Numbered from the stretch's first letter, positions 45,514 to 58,013 are shown. The stretch: 64,000 nt of DNA from Wurfbainia villosa (GCA_025175895.1 CM046000.1:64942720-65006719); one strand, 5' to 3'. Notes: generated by a model not told the origin, from the letters alone. Made by a program: numbers and translations.

Positions 45514-47421
45514 TGTTGGGATGTATACTAGAAAAGTCTATCTTTTGTATGAACATCTTTATTTTTTGAAATAAGAATCACATGATCATTGTTTTCATAT
45601 TTATGATTATGCATATCGTCTAATACATTACATTGTAGATAACATGGTGTGTAGTGTCACACAGGAGATCATGTTATCAGTTCCTTGTAAAGTATAAGTA
45701 AAGGCTCACAACCAAGATGGTTTTGGACAAACGATTGGTATGGTTGTAGTGTGATTTGGTATTGGTTTGTCTTGACCATAGAATTACACAAGTACACTTT
45801 GTGTGTATTGAGAAGGACCGACTTAGAGGTGATTCAATTTATTGCTGACTACATAATTGAATCGGACCTCAGATATTATGTTGTACATGCTCTTAATCCC
45901 GATATAATAACGGGCACATATACTTAGTATTCATTTCATTGATTTACCAATGGGCGAGATTTATAGAGTAAATCGATAGGCTCGGTAAGTTGGGAAATGA
46001 TATTATTTATATGGTGTGTCGTTGATTATAGAAGGAAACCGTATCCTATATACTAGGATGATGATGTCCCCTTGAGGAGCTCATAAGGTTCATCATGTAA
46101 ACCCTGCAGGTGGACTTGGTCCGGCATGATGATAAGGTTAAGTGGTACTACTCATGGAGTTAGATGTTAATTAATTAATTGTCAATAAATTAATTAATTG
46201 ACGAACATTTGAGATCTTAAACACGGGGAGATAAATGTACAAATAATTCATGGAGATCATATTAATTTAGGGGGGTTGGTGAGGTAGATCAATGATAATC
46301 CTCTAGTGGAATGGATTTCATTAATGGATCAGACTTTATGTGGGCTTGATCCATTGGGTGGCCAAGATCCAACTCCTCCTCATAGTCCCTATTGTAGCCT
46401 ATTAAAACCCTAATGGAGCCTAGATCCGATGATGGAAAATGAAACTCTAGATCCGACGGTGGAGATTAAATCTCTATATCCAACGGTGGAGATTAAATCT
46501 TTAGATCCGATGGTGGAGATTAAATCTCTAGATCCGACGGTTGAGATTAAATCCCAAGATCCAACGGTTGAGATCAAATCCCTGGATCCGACGATGGAGA
46601 TTAAAAGGAGGCTTAAGCCTAGCTCTATAAAAGGAGGCCAAGGCTTGGGCGTGGAGAGCATTGAAGGGAGATTAGGGTTTTTGCTTCCTTGGCTTGGGCG
46701 GCATGGCATTAGGGTTAGGGTTTCCTTTTGCTTTGGGTGGCACCAATTGTTCAAGGGCAAAGGTACCGGCGGCAAGGTGGTGAAGGTTTAGATATCTCCT
46801 CTTCATCCTTTGGCAGGAGTTCCTTTTTCTCCTCTCCTTGTGGTCGGCGACAACCCTTCTTCAAGGTTGGCCGGTGATCCTATTCTCCTCCTTGGCCAGC
46901 GGCAACACTGAGTCCATTGACTTGGTGGCCGGTTCTAGATAGGAAGAAGAGTTTTGTTTTATTCTTCCTTTTGTTCGGAGCGAGCAAAGAAAGGAAGAAC
47001 GTGATCCAGGAGGTTTCGACTTTTGGAAGATCGTCGCCCACACGACGTCTAAAAGGAGGAAGGACATACAATAGAAGACCTTGAGGTAAACAAGAGGTAT
47101 AATTCTTGATTTGGTTCCCTTTAGTTTCTTTGTATGATGTATGTATTTTGTTATGTGGCTAAATTTACTTGGACCCCGAATACGAACACAAAAATCGACG
47201 ATCCATACATCGTCTATTCCGTGGCTATTCGAAGAATAGAGGTAGGTTGTTTGAACAACAAGTTTGTTCAAGTGACCACTCTAATCGAATAGCACAACGA
47301 TGTAACGGTAGCTTGGGTAATCCCTAATTGTCATGGATTAATTTTTTAATCCAGGGACAAATACGGGATCACCATGAACAAGCAATCGAGTTGAAGTGGG
47401 AAGCTAAGTTTCCTACCTTCA
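45514..47421 (+). repeat. 5' LTR of T2 (1,908 bp)
   Basis: From TGTTGGGATGTATACTAG to AAGTTTCCTACCTTCA, followed by AG and the PBS. It holds six 27-bp tandem units at 46445-46610 (core CGACGGTGGAGATTAAATC, starts 46454, 46481, 46508, 46535, 46562, 46589). Confidence 0.93.
46445..46610. repeat. 27-bp tandem repeat in the T2 LTR
   Basis: Six units with a strict 27-bp period. The 3' LTR of T2 has the same array at about 54490-54670. Units are related to the 26-27-bp units of the T LTR, where the array is several times longer. The 27-bp period creates open 9-residue repeats in some frames; these are not genes. Confidence 0.95.
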
Positions 47422-47423
47422 AG

Positions 47424-47435
47424 TGGTATCAGAGC
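47424..47435 (+). other. Primer binding site of T2
   Basis: TGGTATCAGAGC, two bases after the LTR end at 47421. Confidence 0.97.
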
Positions 47436-48395
47436 CACAGTTTCTGGTTTTGTGTGTTTAGGATTCGGTTACTTTTATGCACTTTTCATATATTATATGT
47501 GTCGGATAATAGTAGGATGTGCATAGTTTAACTCTTTGGTTGCAGGCATAGGATCCAACTATTATGGTCATATGTGTGTATGTGATTGTATGTGTGTAAT
47601 TGTATATTTTTTGAATCCTCGGGGTTGACGAGGCTAGTATTTAATTTTTGTAATTAAGTACGGCACTGTTTAACCACTCTTTTATTTTAGTTTACTTTCG
47701 ATCTAGATTTCATGTACACTCCTTCGTGGAGTATAGGATCGATGGATGTAAATTAAAATAGTTATTCTCGGCTCAGATCTTCGAATGGCTTGTACATGGC
47801 ATAGGGAGGAGCGGACGAGATGACGATACGACGGGAGGCATATTGGAGACAAAAGTCATAATAGTTAGAAAATATTTTTTCATATTTATTGCTTCTTGTT
47901 TAATATTCATGTCGTAGGCTAGGAAAATTCCTCAATTTTAAATTACTAAGTGGGAGAGGGATATTTTTATAAATTCCCATGGCCTCCATTACGATTTGAC
48001 ATGTGATGCAAACAAACTTGCGCATCGGCTCTGAGTGCCTTCCTCCCCATTAGAAGACACATAACCAGAGATAATTACTTTGGTACCAAGTAATGGTGAA
48101 CACTTAGATACAAATAGGAGTATCCTCCCCATCAGAGTCACTGCTTTTATTTGTAGGGTCGAAGAGGAACCAACTATTAATTTTATTTGTCAAAAAGTTA
48201 GGATGACAAGATAGTAAAATTAATGGGTAAAACCTCCTCTTACAAATGTAGAATTTATATACGTCCACACTATCGTGGCATACGATATTCTCATTGTTTT
48301 GAGGTGTTGGTTGATTTTAAAATTTTATTGTTTGAGGAATCAATAATTTTTTGAAATCTAATATTTTGATCTATGTGATTCTTAGGTTTTTCAAA
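47436..48395 (+). other. Leader of T2
   Basis: About 960 bp between PBS and gag start with no gene, matching the T leader at 25974-27011. It may hold the packaging signal by position. Confidence 0.75.
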
Positions 48396-49127
48396 ATGAC
48401 TTTCAACCCGCTTGCTATGATACTGAAAGAAAATAAACTTACTGGACCCAATTATGTTGATTGGAAGAGGAATCTTGACATTGTCTTGACTGCTGAGGAA
48501 TACAAATATGTACTCCTCAAAGAGTACCCTCCTAAGCCTGCAGATGATTCTGAGGAAAAGGAGAAGGAGAGTTATAAAAAGTGGATTAAGGCTGATGAGA
48601 TGGCGCAATGTTACATTTTGGCATCTATGTCAAATGTATTGCAACATCAGCATCAAGTCATGGCCAGTGCTTATGACATGATGCTCAATCTCAAAGAGCT
48701 TTTCGGACACCAAAATTGGGTTGCGAGGCAGAAAACCATAAGGAACTTGATGATGACCACCATGATCGAGGGAACACCCGTGAGGGATCTTGTTCTCAAG
48801 ATGATGGCTCATTTGAATGAGCTGGAAGTCCTCAGAGCTGAGATCGATGGGGAAACCCAGGTCAATATCATTCTCCAGTCTCTACCTAGGAGTTTTGAGC
48901 AGTTTCGCCTGAACTACAACATGAATAAAAGGTTGTATTCATTGGCGGAGCTTCTGACAGAACTCCAGGCGGCAGAGGGGCTATTTCGTCAGAGTGCTCA
49001 GGCGCAGGCCATGGTTGCCCAAAAGGTTTCTACTTCTAAGCCGAAAGGCAAGAAGAAGAAGAAACAAGCTGGGGCAATGGTGGCGGGAGGATCTCAGGGA
49101 GGAGTGAAGAAGCTGAAAGGCAAGTGA
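48396..49127 (+). pseudogene. gag: Gag of T2, cut by a stop at the zinc knuckle
   Basis: Starts M-T-F-N-P-L-A-M-I-L-K at 48396, with N-Y-V-D-W-K-R-N-L near residue 20 and the copia capsid domain to about residue 205 (L-L-T-E-L-Q-A-A-E). A Lys-rich tail follows. The TGA at 49125-49127 stands where the first Cys of the knuckle is expected: the next codons read F-T-C-K-K-N-G-H-W-K-K-D-C in the same frame. Pol continues in the same frame, so in the ancestor gag and pol were one frame, unlike S. Confidence 0.9.
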
Positions 49128-49950
49128 TTCACTTGCAAGAAGAATGGACACTGGAAGAAGGACTGCCCCATCCGAAAGCAGAACAAAGGTATATCTTTTG
49201 GTCTAGTCGTTGAAACATATTTAGCGATGTTATCTACCGGCACTTGGTGTGTAGATACAGGAGCCACTGATCATGTCTACAATACTTTGCATGGGTTCCA
49301 GGAAACCAGACGACTGGTTGAAAGGGAGATTACTATCTACTTGGGTGATGCTACAAAGGTAGCGGTTGTTGCAGTGGGAGATGTTTATTTGTCTTTGGAG
49401 AGGAATAAAGTTTTGGTTCTTAAGAATTGCCTTTATGTACCTTTATTTAGAAAGAATTTGATTTCGGTTTCTAAATTTTTTATGGATGGATATTCTATTT
49501 CTTTTAATGACAGAGCTGTTATAAAAAGGAATAGGGAGATTATCTGTTCTGGTGCATTGATAGAAAATTTATATATACTTGAACCAAAAGCTCCCACAAT
49601 ACAAATAGAAGTAAATAACTCATCTTCTAATTCCAATAAGAGAAAAGAACCTTCAAAGATGAAACAAATATATCTTTGGCATCTAAGGCTAGGCCATATT
49701 AACCTAAGAAGAATTCAAAGGTTGATAGATGATGGACCTCTGGGTTCATCAGTGGTTGAAGATTTCCTAACCTGCAAATCTTGCTTGGAGGGTAAAATGA
49801 CACAGAGGCCTTTTAAGGCCAAGGGGTATAGAGCCAAAGATCTGTTGGAGTTGGTTCATTTTGATTTGTGTGGTCCTATGTCTATCCAGGCAAGAGGTGG
49901 TTTTGAATATTTTGTCTCCTTTATAGACGATTATTCAAGATATGGATACA
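49128..49950 (+). pseudogene. Protease and integrase start of T2 pol
   Basis: In frame after the TGA: rest of the knuckle, then W-C-V-D-T-G-A-T-D-H-V (aspartic protease active site) near 49245, R-K-N-L-I-S-V-S-K, L-W-H-L-R-L-G-H and C-K-S-C-L-E-G-K (integrase zinc domain) near 49680-49800, and H-F-D-L-C-G-P-M with the first catalytic Asp. The frame is open until the solo LTR insertion after D-D-Y-S-R-Y-G-Y. Confidence 0.92.
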
Positions 49951-51234
49951 TGTTGGGAGATCGATTGGCCGGCTAGAGGGGGGTGAATAGCCCTCGTTCG
50001 TTTGATGTCGTATTTTATTCGTCTACAAAACGTTAGCGCAAGCGGAATATACAAATACAAATAAAGAGAACACAAAAGATAGACAAGCAATACAAACACG
50101 AGATGTAACATGGTTCACGGCTACGCCGCTAATCCACGGTCCGATTCGTCCACGGTGAATCACTCCGCAATCTATCCACTAGATCTCTCCTTTGCACAAA
50201 GCTAGGTGGAGGTAACCTCTTTTACACAAAGATCACCCTTCTATAATGGAATGAAGATTAGAGAAAGTAGAAGATCGGGAAATCATTTAGGCCACTTTGG
50301 GAGTAGTTGGGCGTTCAAGCATTAACCTCCCAAAACCCCATCCCCTTCCTTTTTATAGAGGAAGAGGGTTTCTTCCCGTTGACAAAGGATCAGTCGACTG
50401 ATGCCCTCGATCACCGACCGGGTCCCGAGCCGCTGCCCAATAATAGCCGCTTCCACGCTGGATACCATCCACCAGATCGCATCACCGACCGATCCTACCA
50501 TCACGACCGATGCTTGATCGGGCCGAAAGTGCTCAACCGAAGTCGACTCCATTCTGCGTGCCGCAGTACGCTGCCATCACCAATCGCCATTCCGCCATGC
50601 CGATCACCGTTGTCGATATCGCCGATCGTTATCGACATCCGATCGTTGTCGACATCATCGATCGTTGTTATCACGATCGATCATTGCCGATCCATGGCAT
50701 GGCCCGCCAAACATTAAACTGGTATTATACCAGTCGATCGACCCATCGACTTAGATCAGTCGACTGCCATTCCCTGGCCGTCGACTGGTGTCGGGAAAAT
50801 CCATCCGACACTTGGCCAAATGGCCAAGTTTCACCTAAGAGCTACCCCTTCCTGGGTTACATTCGCTCACTCTCATCTCTCGGAGTCCCTCGCCTTCGAA
50901 GTTCTCTTCGTTCTCGGCCACGCCCCTCAGCAGCATCAGGCGCACGGCTCTGCAATGCTCCTTCGCATCTCTTGCCTCGAAGTCTACTTCCTCCAGCTTC
51001 ACTCCAGGCTTCTCGTCCGACGGTCCCTCGGATGCTCCAAGCGCACGACTTCCGCAAAGCTATCCTTCACCGACTTAAGGCACGAGTCATGATATGTGAA
51101 ACTCGCCACGGCTCCATGTGTGAATTACTAAGTCCTGCACGACTTCAACGCATATATCAAATCAACATAACACACTAACTTAAACCCTTTGCCACACACA
51201 TCAAAACCTTATTATGGCAAGAGATTGCCTAACA
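49951..51234 (-). repeat. Solo LTR of the B family in T2 pol (1,284 bp)
   Basis: From TGTTGGGAGATCGATTGGCC to GAGATTGCCTAACA on the plus strand, the same layout as the B LTRs in minus orientation. The TSD ataca is perfect (49946-49950 and 51235-51239). It has CAGTCGACTG at 50391 and 50758, and between them (50440-50700) a run of CGATCG/GATCGTT modules. It shows that the B family was active after T2 inserted. Confidence 0.93.
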
Positions 51235-51239
51235 ATACA

Positions 51240-53591
51240 TTTACTTGATGCACCATAAGTCTGAATGCTTTGACAAGTTAAAAGAATTCAAGGATGATGT
51301 GGAGAAACATCAAGGTAAAAGTATCAAGACACTATGATCTGATCGTGTGGTGAGTACCTCTTGGGAGAGTTTAGAAATTACTTATCAGAGGTTGGGATTC
51401 AATCTCAATTGTCTGCACCTAGCACACCCCAGCAAAATAGTGTAGCAGAGCGAAGGAAAAGGACTCTTATGGAGATGGTTAGATTGATAATGAGTTATTC
51501 TGAGTTGCCAGATTTGTTCTGGGGATATGCTCTAGATACGGCAGTGTATATTCTGAACTTGGTATCATCTAAATCAGTGCCTTCTACTCTCACAGAATTC
51601 AAGACTGGGCGAAAGCCTAGTCTAAGACATAATCGGATTTGGGGGAGTCCAGCACATGTGCTAAAGGTAGATACTGGTAAATTGGAACCTCGTACAGAAG
51701 TGCACATGATCGTTGGCTATCCTAGAGGAACGAAAGGTGGTTTGTTTTATAGTCCTAGAGATCATAGGGTGATCATTAGCACAAATGCCAGATTTCTAGA
51801 GGAAGACTATGTGATGAACCACAAGCCCATGAGTAAGATTGTTCTGGAGGAATTGAGAGGGGGAGTCACTGCTTCAGTACCACCGATACAAGAGGATATA
51901 TCACAAGTAACTGCACCGTGTGTCACAGAGGATACACAGGTGATACCTCATCGTAGTGGGAGGGTTGTTAGACAGCCTGATAGATTTATGTTCTTGGGAG
52001 AATCTTCTGATTTGGTCCTTAGTGAACATGAACCTGATCTCTAGACATATGATGAGGCAATCCAAGATAAAGATTCGACATCTTGGCAAAGTGCGATGAA
52101 TTCTGAGATAGAATCTATGGATTCAAATTAGGTTTGGGAGCTAGTAGAACCACCCAATGGTGTAAAAATCATTGGATGAAAGTGGATCTACAAAAGAAAG
52201 AGAGGAATATACGGGAAGGTTGAGACCTTCAAAGCAAGGCTTGTTGCGAAAGGGTATACTCAGAAAGAGGGTATCGATTATGAGGAGACCTTTTCGCCGG
52301 TAGCCATGCTTAAGTCTATCCGGATTCTCTTATGTATTGCTACTCATATAGATTATGAGGTATGACAGATGGATGTCAAGACAACTTTCCTTAATGGAAG
52401 TCTTGAGGAGAATATCTATATGAAGCAACCAGAGGGATTCATTGCAAAGGGCAAAGAGCATCTTATGTGCAAGCTTAATCGGTCCATATATGGATCGAAG
52501 CGAGCTTCGAGGTCTTGGAACATCCGCTTTGATGAGGTAATCCAATCTTATGGAATTATTTAAAGTCCAGATAAGTCTTGTGTATACAAGAGATGTGACG
52601 AAAACGTAGTGGTATTTCTTGTACTATACGTAGATGACATTTTGTTAATTGGCAACAATGTCAAGGTGTTATTGGACGTAAGAGTATGGTTGTCCAAACA
52701 GTTTGATATGAAGAACTTGAGAGAAGTGGGACACATCCTTGCGATCAAGGTTATAAGGTATCGCAAGAAAAAAATGTTGTGCTTATCTCAAGCTTCATAC
52801 ATAGACACCATTATGGATCGTTTTAGGATGCAAAACTCCAAGAAAGGTTTTCTACCTTTCAGGCATGGAGTTCCTTTATCTAAGGAGATGTGTCCTAAAA
52901 CATCTAAGGAGATAGAGGAGATGAAGGCAGTTCCTTATGCTTTAGCAGTAGGAAACCTCATGTATGCCATGCTATGTACGAGATCGGATATCTGCTTTGT
53001 CGTGGGCATGGTCAGCAGATATCAGAGTAATCTAGGACAAGGACATTGGACTGCAGTAAAGCATATATTGAAGTACCTGAGAAGGACTAGGGATTATATG
53101 CAAGTTTACTAGGCAGAACAATTACTCCCTGTGGGTTACAGAAAGATAGGGATAACAGTAAGTCTACCTCAGGTTTTATGTTTACTTTGGGAGGTGGAGC
53201 CATTGTATGGAGGAGTGTCAAGCAGAAATGCATGGCAGACTCTACCATGGAAGCTGAGTATGTGGCAGCCTCTGAGGTCGCCAAAGAAGCTGTGTGGCTC
53301 AGAAACTTCTTGATGGACTTGGATGTGATTCCTGGTTTGCCCAGAACTATCACAATTTATTGTGATAATAGTTGTGCAGTTGCAAACTCGAAGGAACCAC
53401 GAGCCCATAAGGCAAGTAAACACATAGAGTGCAAGTATCACCTGATACGAGAAATCGTAAAGCGAGGAGAAGTTGTTGTGGCCAAGATTACATCAGAGGA
53501 TAACCTGGCAGATCCTTTCACTAAGGCCCTTCCAGCGAGAGCTTTTGATAGGCATGTGGAGGGAATGAGAATCAAATGTATAGCAGTATGA
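51240..53591 (+). pseudogene. Integrase end, RT and RNase H of T2 pol
   Basis: Resumes with L-M-H-H-K-S-E-C-F. The second catalytic Asp (S-D-R) is present near 51340 but with a stop just before and a frameshift after it. The integrase Glu is in Q-Q-N-S-V-A-E-R-R near 51435. RT has Q-M-D-V-K-T-T-F-L-N-G near 52370 and Y-V-D-D at 52627-52638. RNase H has M-E-A-E-Y-V-A-A-S-E near 53250 and Y-C-D-N near 53360. Stops at about 52042, 52128, 52178 and 52364 and shifts near 53110-53180 make it non-functional. Confidence 0.9.
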
Positions 53592-53609
53592 GAATAGCAT
53601 AGTCTTTTA

Positions 53610-53624
53610 GTATAAGTGATAGAT
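53610..53624 (+). other. Polypurine tract of T2, decayed
   Basis: TATAAGTGATAGAT before the 3' LTR; T has TATAAGTGGGAGAT. Two G to A or T changes. Confidence 0.7.
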
Positions 53625-55482
53625 TGTTGGGATATATACTGGAAAAGTCTATCTTTTTTATGAACATCTTTATCTTTTGAAATAAGAATCACATGATCAT
53701 TGTTTGCATATTTATGGTTATGCATATCGTCTAGTACATTACATTGTAGATAACAAGTAAAAGCTCACGACCTAGATGGCTTTAGACAAACCATTTATAT
53801 GGTTTGTAGTGTGATTTGGTATTGGTTTGTCTTGACCATAGAATTACACTAGTACACTTTGTGTGTATTGACCAGGACCGACTTAGAGATGATTCAATTT
53901 ATTGCTGACTATATAATTAAATCGGACCTCAGATATTATGTTGTACATGCTCTTAATCCCGATATAATAACGGGCACATATACTTAGTATTCATTTCTTT
54001 GATTTATCAATGGGCGAGATTTATAGAGTAAATCGATAGGCTCGGTAAGTTGGGAAATGATATTATTTATATGGTGTGCCGTTAATTATAGGAGGAAACC
54101 ATGTCTTATATACTAGGATGATGATGTCCCCTTGAGGAGCTCATAAGGTTCATCATGTAAACCCTACAGGTGGACTTGGTCCGGCATGATGATAAGGTTG
54201 AGTGATACTACTCATGGAGTTAGATGTTGATTAATTAATTGTCAGTAAATTAATTAATTGACGGACATTCGAGATCTTAAACACAGGGAGATAAATTTAC
54301 AAATAATTAATGGAGCCCATATTAATTTATGGAGGTTGGTGAGGTAGATAAATGATAATCCTCTAGTGGAATGGATTATTATTAATGGATCGGACTTTAT
54401 GTGGGCTTGATCCATTGGGTGGCCAAGATCCAACTCCTCCTCATGGTCCCTATTTTAGCCTATTAAAACCCTCATGGAGCCTAGATCCGATGATGGAAAA
54501 TGAAACTCTAGATCCGATGATGGAGATTAAATCTCTAGATCTAACGGTAGAGATTAAATCTTTAGATCCGACGGTGGAGATTAAATCTCTATATCTGACG
54601 GTTGAGATTAAATCCCAAGATTCCACGGTTGAGATTAAATCCCTGGATCCGACGGTGGAGATTAAAAGGAGGCTTAAGCCTAGATCTATAAAAGGAGGCC
54701 AAGGCTTGGGCGTGGAGAGCATTGAAGGGAGATTAGGGTTTTTGCTTCCTTGGCTTGGGCGGCAAGGCATTAGGGTTAGGGTTTCCTTTTTCTTTGGGCG
54801 GCGCCAATTGTTCAAGGGCAAAGGGGCCGGCGGCAAGGTGGTGAAGGATTGGATACCTCCTCTTCATCATTTGGCCGGAGTTCCTTTTTCTCCTCTCCTT
54901 GTGGCTGGCGACAACCCTTCTTCAAGGTTGGCCGGTGATCCTATTCTCCTCCTTGGCCGGCGGCAACACTAAGTCCATTGACTTTGTGGCAAATTCTAGA
55001 TAAGAAGAAGAGTTTTGTTTTATTCTTCCTTTTGTTCGGAGCGAGCAAAGAAAGGAAGAACGTGATCTAAGAGGCTTCAACTTTTGGAATATCGTCAGCC
55101 ACACGACGTCCAAAAGGCGGAAGGACATACAATAGAAGACCTTGAGGTAAACAAGAGGTATAATTCTTGTTTTGATTCCCTTTAGTTTCTTTGTTTGATG
55201 TATGTATTTTGTTATGTCGCTAAATTTACTTGGACCCCGAATACGAACACAAAAATCGGCAATCCGTACATCGTCTATTCCGCGGCTATTCGAAGAATAG
55301 AGGTAGGTTGCTTGAACAATAAGTTTCTTCAAGTGACCACTCTAATTGGATAGCACGACGATGGAACGGTAGCTTGGGTAATCCCTAATTGTCATGGATT
55401 ATTTTTTTAATCTAGGGATGAATACGGGATCGCCATGAACAAGCAACCGAGTTGAAATGGGAAGCGAAGTTTCCTACCTTCA
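53625..55482 (+). repeat. 3' LTR of T2 (1,858 bp)
   Basis: Pairs with 45514-47421. A block of about 50 bp present near 45650 is missing near 53755. It ends CTACCTTCA at 55482, followed by the TSD gactt. Confidence 0.93.
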
Positions 55483-55487
55483 GACTT

Positions 55488-56276
55488 GTACACAAGCTTT
55501 CCCAATGATCCACCAATACAATAAGATGAGTTTAAGTTCATCTAGATGCAAAAACTATGCACCTTGAACTTAACTCATATCCTATCATCTCACATATATC
55601 TAGGGTGTATAAAACACACAAAAGTCAATGTGATGTGAGTTGTGAGTTTTGTTTTCTTAATCTAAGGCCTCATGCATTTTCTAAGACAACACTACTTGAT
55701 TCCCTTATAAATGAGACTCCAAGTCATGCCATTGTCCTTAAATCAATTTTAATCAAATTAAATGCATGAATGATCATGGCATAAATGATAGCATAATTAA
55801 GCATGGCCAATGATCATGATGTCATGGCATATGATATAATCTAAAAACACATGACATTAAACATTAATCCTAAGCATGATCATGACATATTAAATGATTA
55901 AAAATAGATATGATGTCATGCCATGTTATATGGAAAATCAAGGCATGGCAAATAACATGTATAGGTATAATAATATCTAAATTTTAATATTAGTTGTCAT
56001 TTGATATAATTAAGTATATTTTGTCATATTATCACTTTTCTCCCAAGTGTGCCAAAAACCCAAAATGGCACACTATGACTTCTAAACCTAAATTGTGTTA
56101 ATTTAATTGATTTTCTATGATCCCAAAAATATATTGGCACATCCTAAAATCTTTTAGGATCATAAGATCAAACCTATTTTCAAGGTATCCATAACCTTGA
56201 AAATATCCTAAATTGCCACCTTTACCATGGTTTAGTTAACTACCCTTCCATTCAAAGTTGGCACACCCTAACCCAT
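55488..56276 (-). other. 3' noncoding region of G, part next to gag
   Basis: No gene. On the minus strand it begins after the gag stop with GGGTTAGGGTGTGCCAAC and contains the TTTTGGCACACTT block and ATGTCATG-type runs shared with A and F. Confidence 0.75.
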
Positions 56277-57962
56277 TTAGCACGAATCGATCACGCTCCT
56301 AGGAACCCAAAACTTATTTGTGCTCCTTGGGTTAATTAGGTATTCCTTAGGGATAACATCCCTAGATACGTTCCTAATGACCCTTTTAGGCTTGTTAGCC
56401 TTGGTCATTATGGTCTTTCCATGGTTAACTCTAGGGGTAACTCCCCTTGTAATCTTCTTAGTTGTCTTCCAAGGTTTCATGGAAACCTTGGCCACTAAGC
56501 ATCTACCTTGGTCAACCTTAGGGATGACATCCCTATTGATCTTGGTCTTCCTTGACCTAGGTTTAGTTCCATAATCAAATGGAACATTATGGTAGGCCTC
56601 CTTGGGCTTAGGTTTGTGACCCAAACCTTTCTTGCCCTTAGGTGGACTTTGCTTTATAAACCCTAGGTGTTGACTTTGACTTCTATACCCTAGAGTTTGA
56701 CCATTTGACCTTTGCATTTGATTTATCATTTTTGCAAGGGTCTTTTCAAGTTTCTCAAGCCTTGACCTCAAGGCATGATTTTCCAACTCTATTTGCCCAA
56801 TTTTAGAATTTTGATTTAATCTTTGGGCATTGTTCTTTCTAGGCATATGCCTAGTCCATTTGGGGTTAAAACATAGGTGGTCTTCTATTTTCTTGATAGA
56901 TTCCCTAGGCAAGATTTTTCTAGGGACATTAGTCCCAAATTTCTCCTTATTTGAAAAATTAACACTCTTAGCCCCTAGACAAAAATATTTATTGTTTCTA
57001 GCATGCTTTTCATTTACAATAGCAAGATTGTTAAAATTATTCCTAGCATATTTTTTGACATTTAAATTAGAAGGAGCATTAGTAAAATGTGCCTTAGGGT
57101 TAGCCTTAGCTCCTCCTACATGTGATGCTCCCTTTTTAGCCTTTTTATCTCCCTTTGGGCATTGACTCCGATAATGACCCGGTAGTCGGCATTTGAAGAA
57201 AATTACTTGTTCCTTGCTTTTGATTGTTGGGGGACCAGCATCCTTGACCTTTGGTGCCGGTGGAGGCTTCTTGACCTTCTTTGGGCACTTACTCTTGTAA
57301 TGCCCACATTCCCTACACTCAAAATATATTATATGCATTTTATTATTAACACATATGTTTAAGTTACCTAGGGTGGTGGTGAGGATCTCTTGAGCTTTCT
57401 CTTCCTCTAGACTGGATGCAGATGCTTCTTCTTGTTGTTCCGGTGTTGAGGATGCCCTAATCTCCTCTCCCTCAATCGTAGAGGTAGAGGTCTCCTCCAA
57501 TTCTTCTTCTTCTTCCACCGATTCGGAGGTTAACTCCCTATCAACTTCTGAATCCTCACTCGCTTGTGAGGATGAGGATTCATCTTCGGCCTCCTCTTCT
57601 TGAGCTGGTGATGGGCCTTCATGGAATCTTGCCAATTCCCTCCAAAGATCCTTGGCATCCATGCAATCCCCTAGGCTAAACAAGATATGATTAGGAATTA
57701 GATAAAAAATAAATTTGACTACCTTCTTATTTTTCTCAAATTGTTGGAGTTGCTCCTCGGTCCATCTCTTCTTTTTGAGGAAGCCACCTTTTGGTCCTCT
57801 TGGATATTCAAATCCTTCCATTAAGATGGACCACTCCTCAAAATCCCTCATCATCAAGAAATCTTCGATCCTTGCCTTCCATTGGTTGAAACCCTCTCGT
57901 CTATAGAAAGCATAAGGGATTGGTGTGTTGATGTCCCATCCAAGTTGTTCTTGAACTTCCAT
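56277..57962 (-). CDS. gag: Gag of gag-only element G (561 aa), half capsid and two knuckles
   Basis: Start M-E-V-Q-E-Q-L-G-W-D at 57962, 52 bp after the PBS; it matches the F start. Residues about 15-118 are the first half of the capsid-like domain (F-N-Q-W-K-A-R near 25-31, D-L-W-R-E-L near 106-111). At S-P-A-Q (about 118-121) it goes straight into an acidic Ser/Glu tract, so about 100 residues present in the Gag of B are missing. Two knuckles follow near 213-226 and 256-268. In both, the first Cys is replaced (Tyr, then Phe), while the other Cys and His remain. The C-terminus has a coiled-coil-like stretch and F-W-V-P-R-S-V-I-D-S-C, then TAA. The frame is open without breaks. Whether the protein still binds RNA is doubtful. 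Confidence 0.88.
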   Translation of the reverse strand: MEVQEQLGWDINTPIPYAFYRREGFNQWKARIEDFLMMRDFEEWSILMEGFEYPRGPKGGFLKKKRWTEEQLQQFEKNKKVVKFIFYLIPNHILFSLGDCMDAKDLWRELARFHEGPSPAQEEEAEDESSSSQASEDSEVDRELTSESVEEEEELEETSTSTIEGEEIRASSTPEQQEEASASSLEEEKAQEILTTTLGNLNICVNNKMHIIYFECRECGHYKSKCPKKVKKPPPAPKVKDAGPPTIKSKEQVIFFKCRLPGHYRSQCPKGDKKAKKGASHVGGAKANPKAHFTNAPSNLNVKKYARNNFNNLAIVNEKHARNNKYFCLGAKSVNFSNKEKFGTNVPRKILPRESIKKIEDHLCFNPKWTRHMPRKNNAQRLNQNSKIGQIELENHALRSRLEKLEKTLAKMINQMQRSNGQTLGYRSQSQHLGFIKQSPPKGKKGLGHKPKPKEAYHNVPFDYGTKPRSRKTKINRDVIPKVDQGRCLVAKVSMKPWKTTKKITRGVTPRVNHGKTIMTKANKPKRVIRNVSRDVIPKEYLINPRSTNKFWVPRSVIDSC

Positions 57963-58013
57963 CTTTCCCTCTAGCAGTTTTCTCCCAGCGGTTAGTCTGT
58001 AGAAGAGCTCCTT

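Larger units (their letters stand above)
45514..55482 (+). mobile_element. Ty1/copia element T2, interrupted by a solo LTR
   Basis: LTRs 45514-47421 and 53625-55482, PBS, gag, pol, polypurine tract, and a perfect TSD gactt (45509-45513 and 55483-55487). Without the solo LTR it measures 8,680 bp. LTR start, leader and pol show it is related to T. It inserted in the 3' noncoding region of G. The second half of pol is heavily mutated. Confidence 0.93.

Noticed and set aside
46410..46791. Open frames with 9-residue repeats on both strands (also 54385-54972 and 20870-21085)
   Set aside because: They are produced by the 27-bp tandem repeat of the T/T2 LTRs; both strands are open and no protein family fits.
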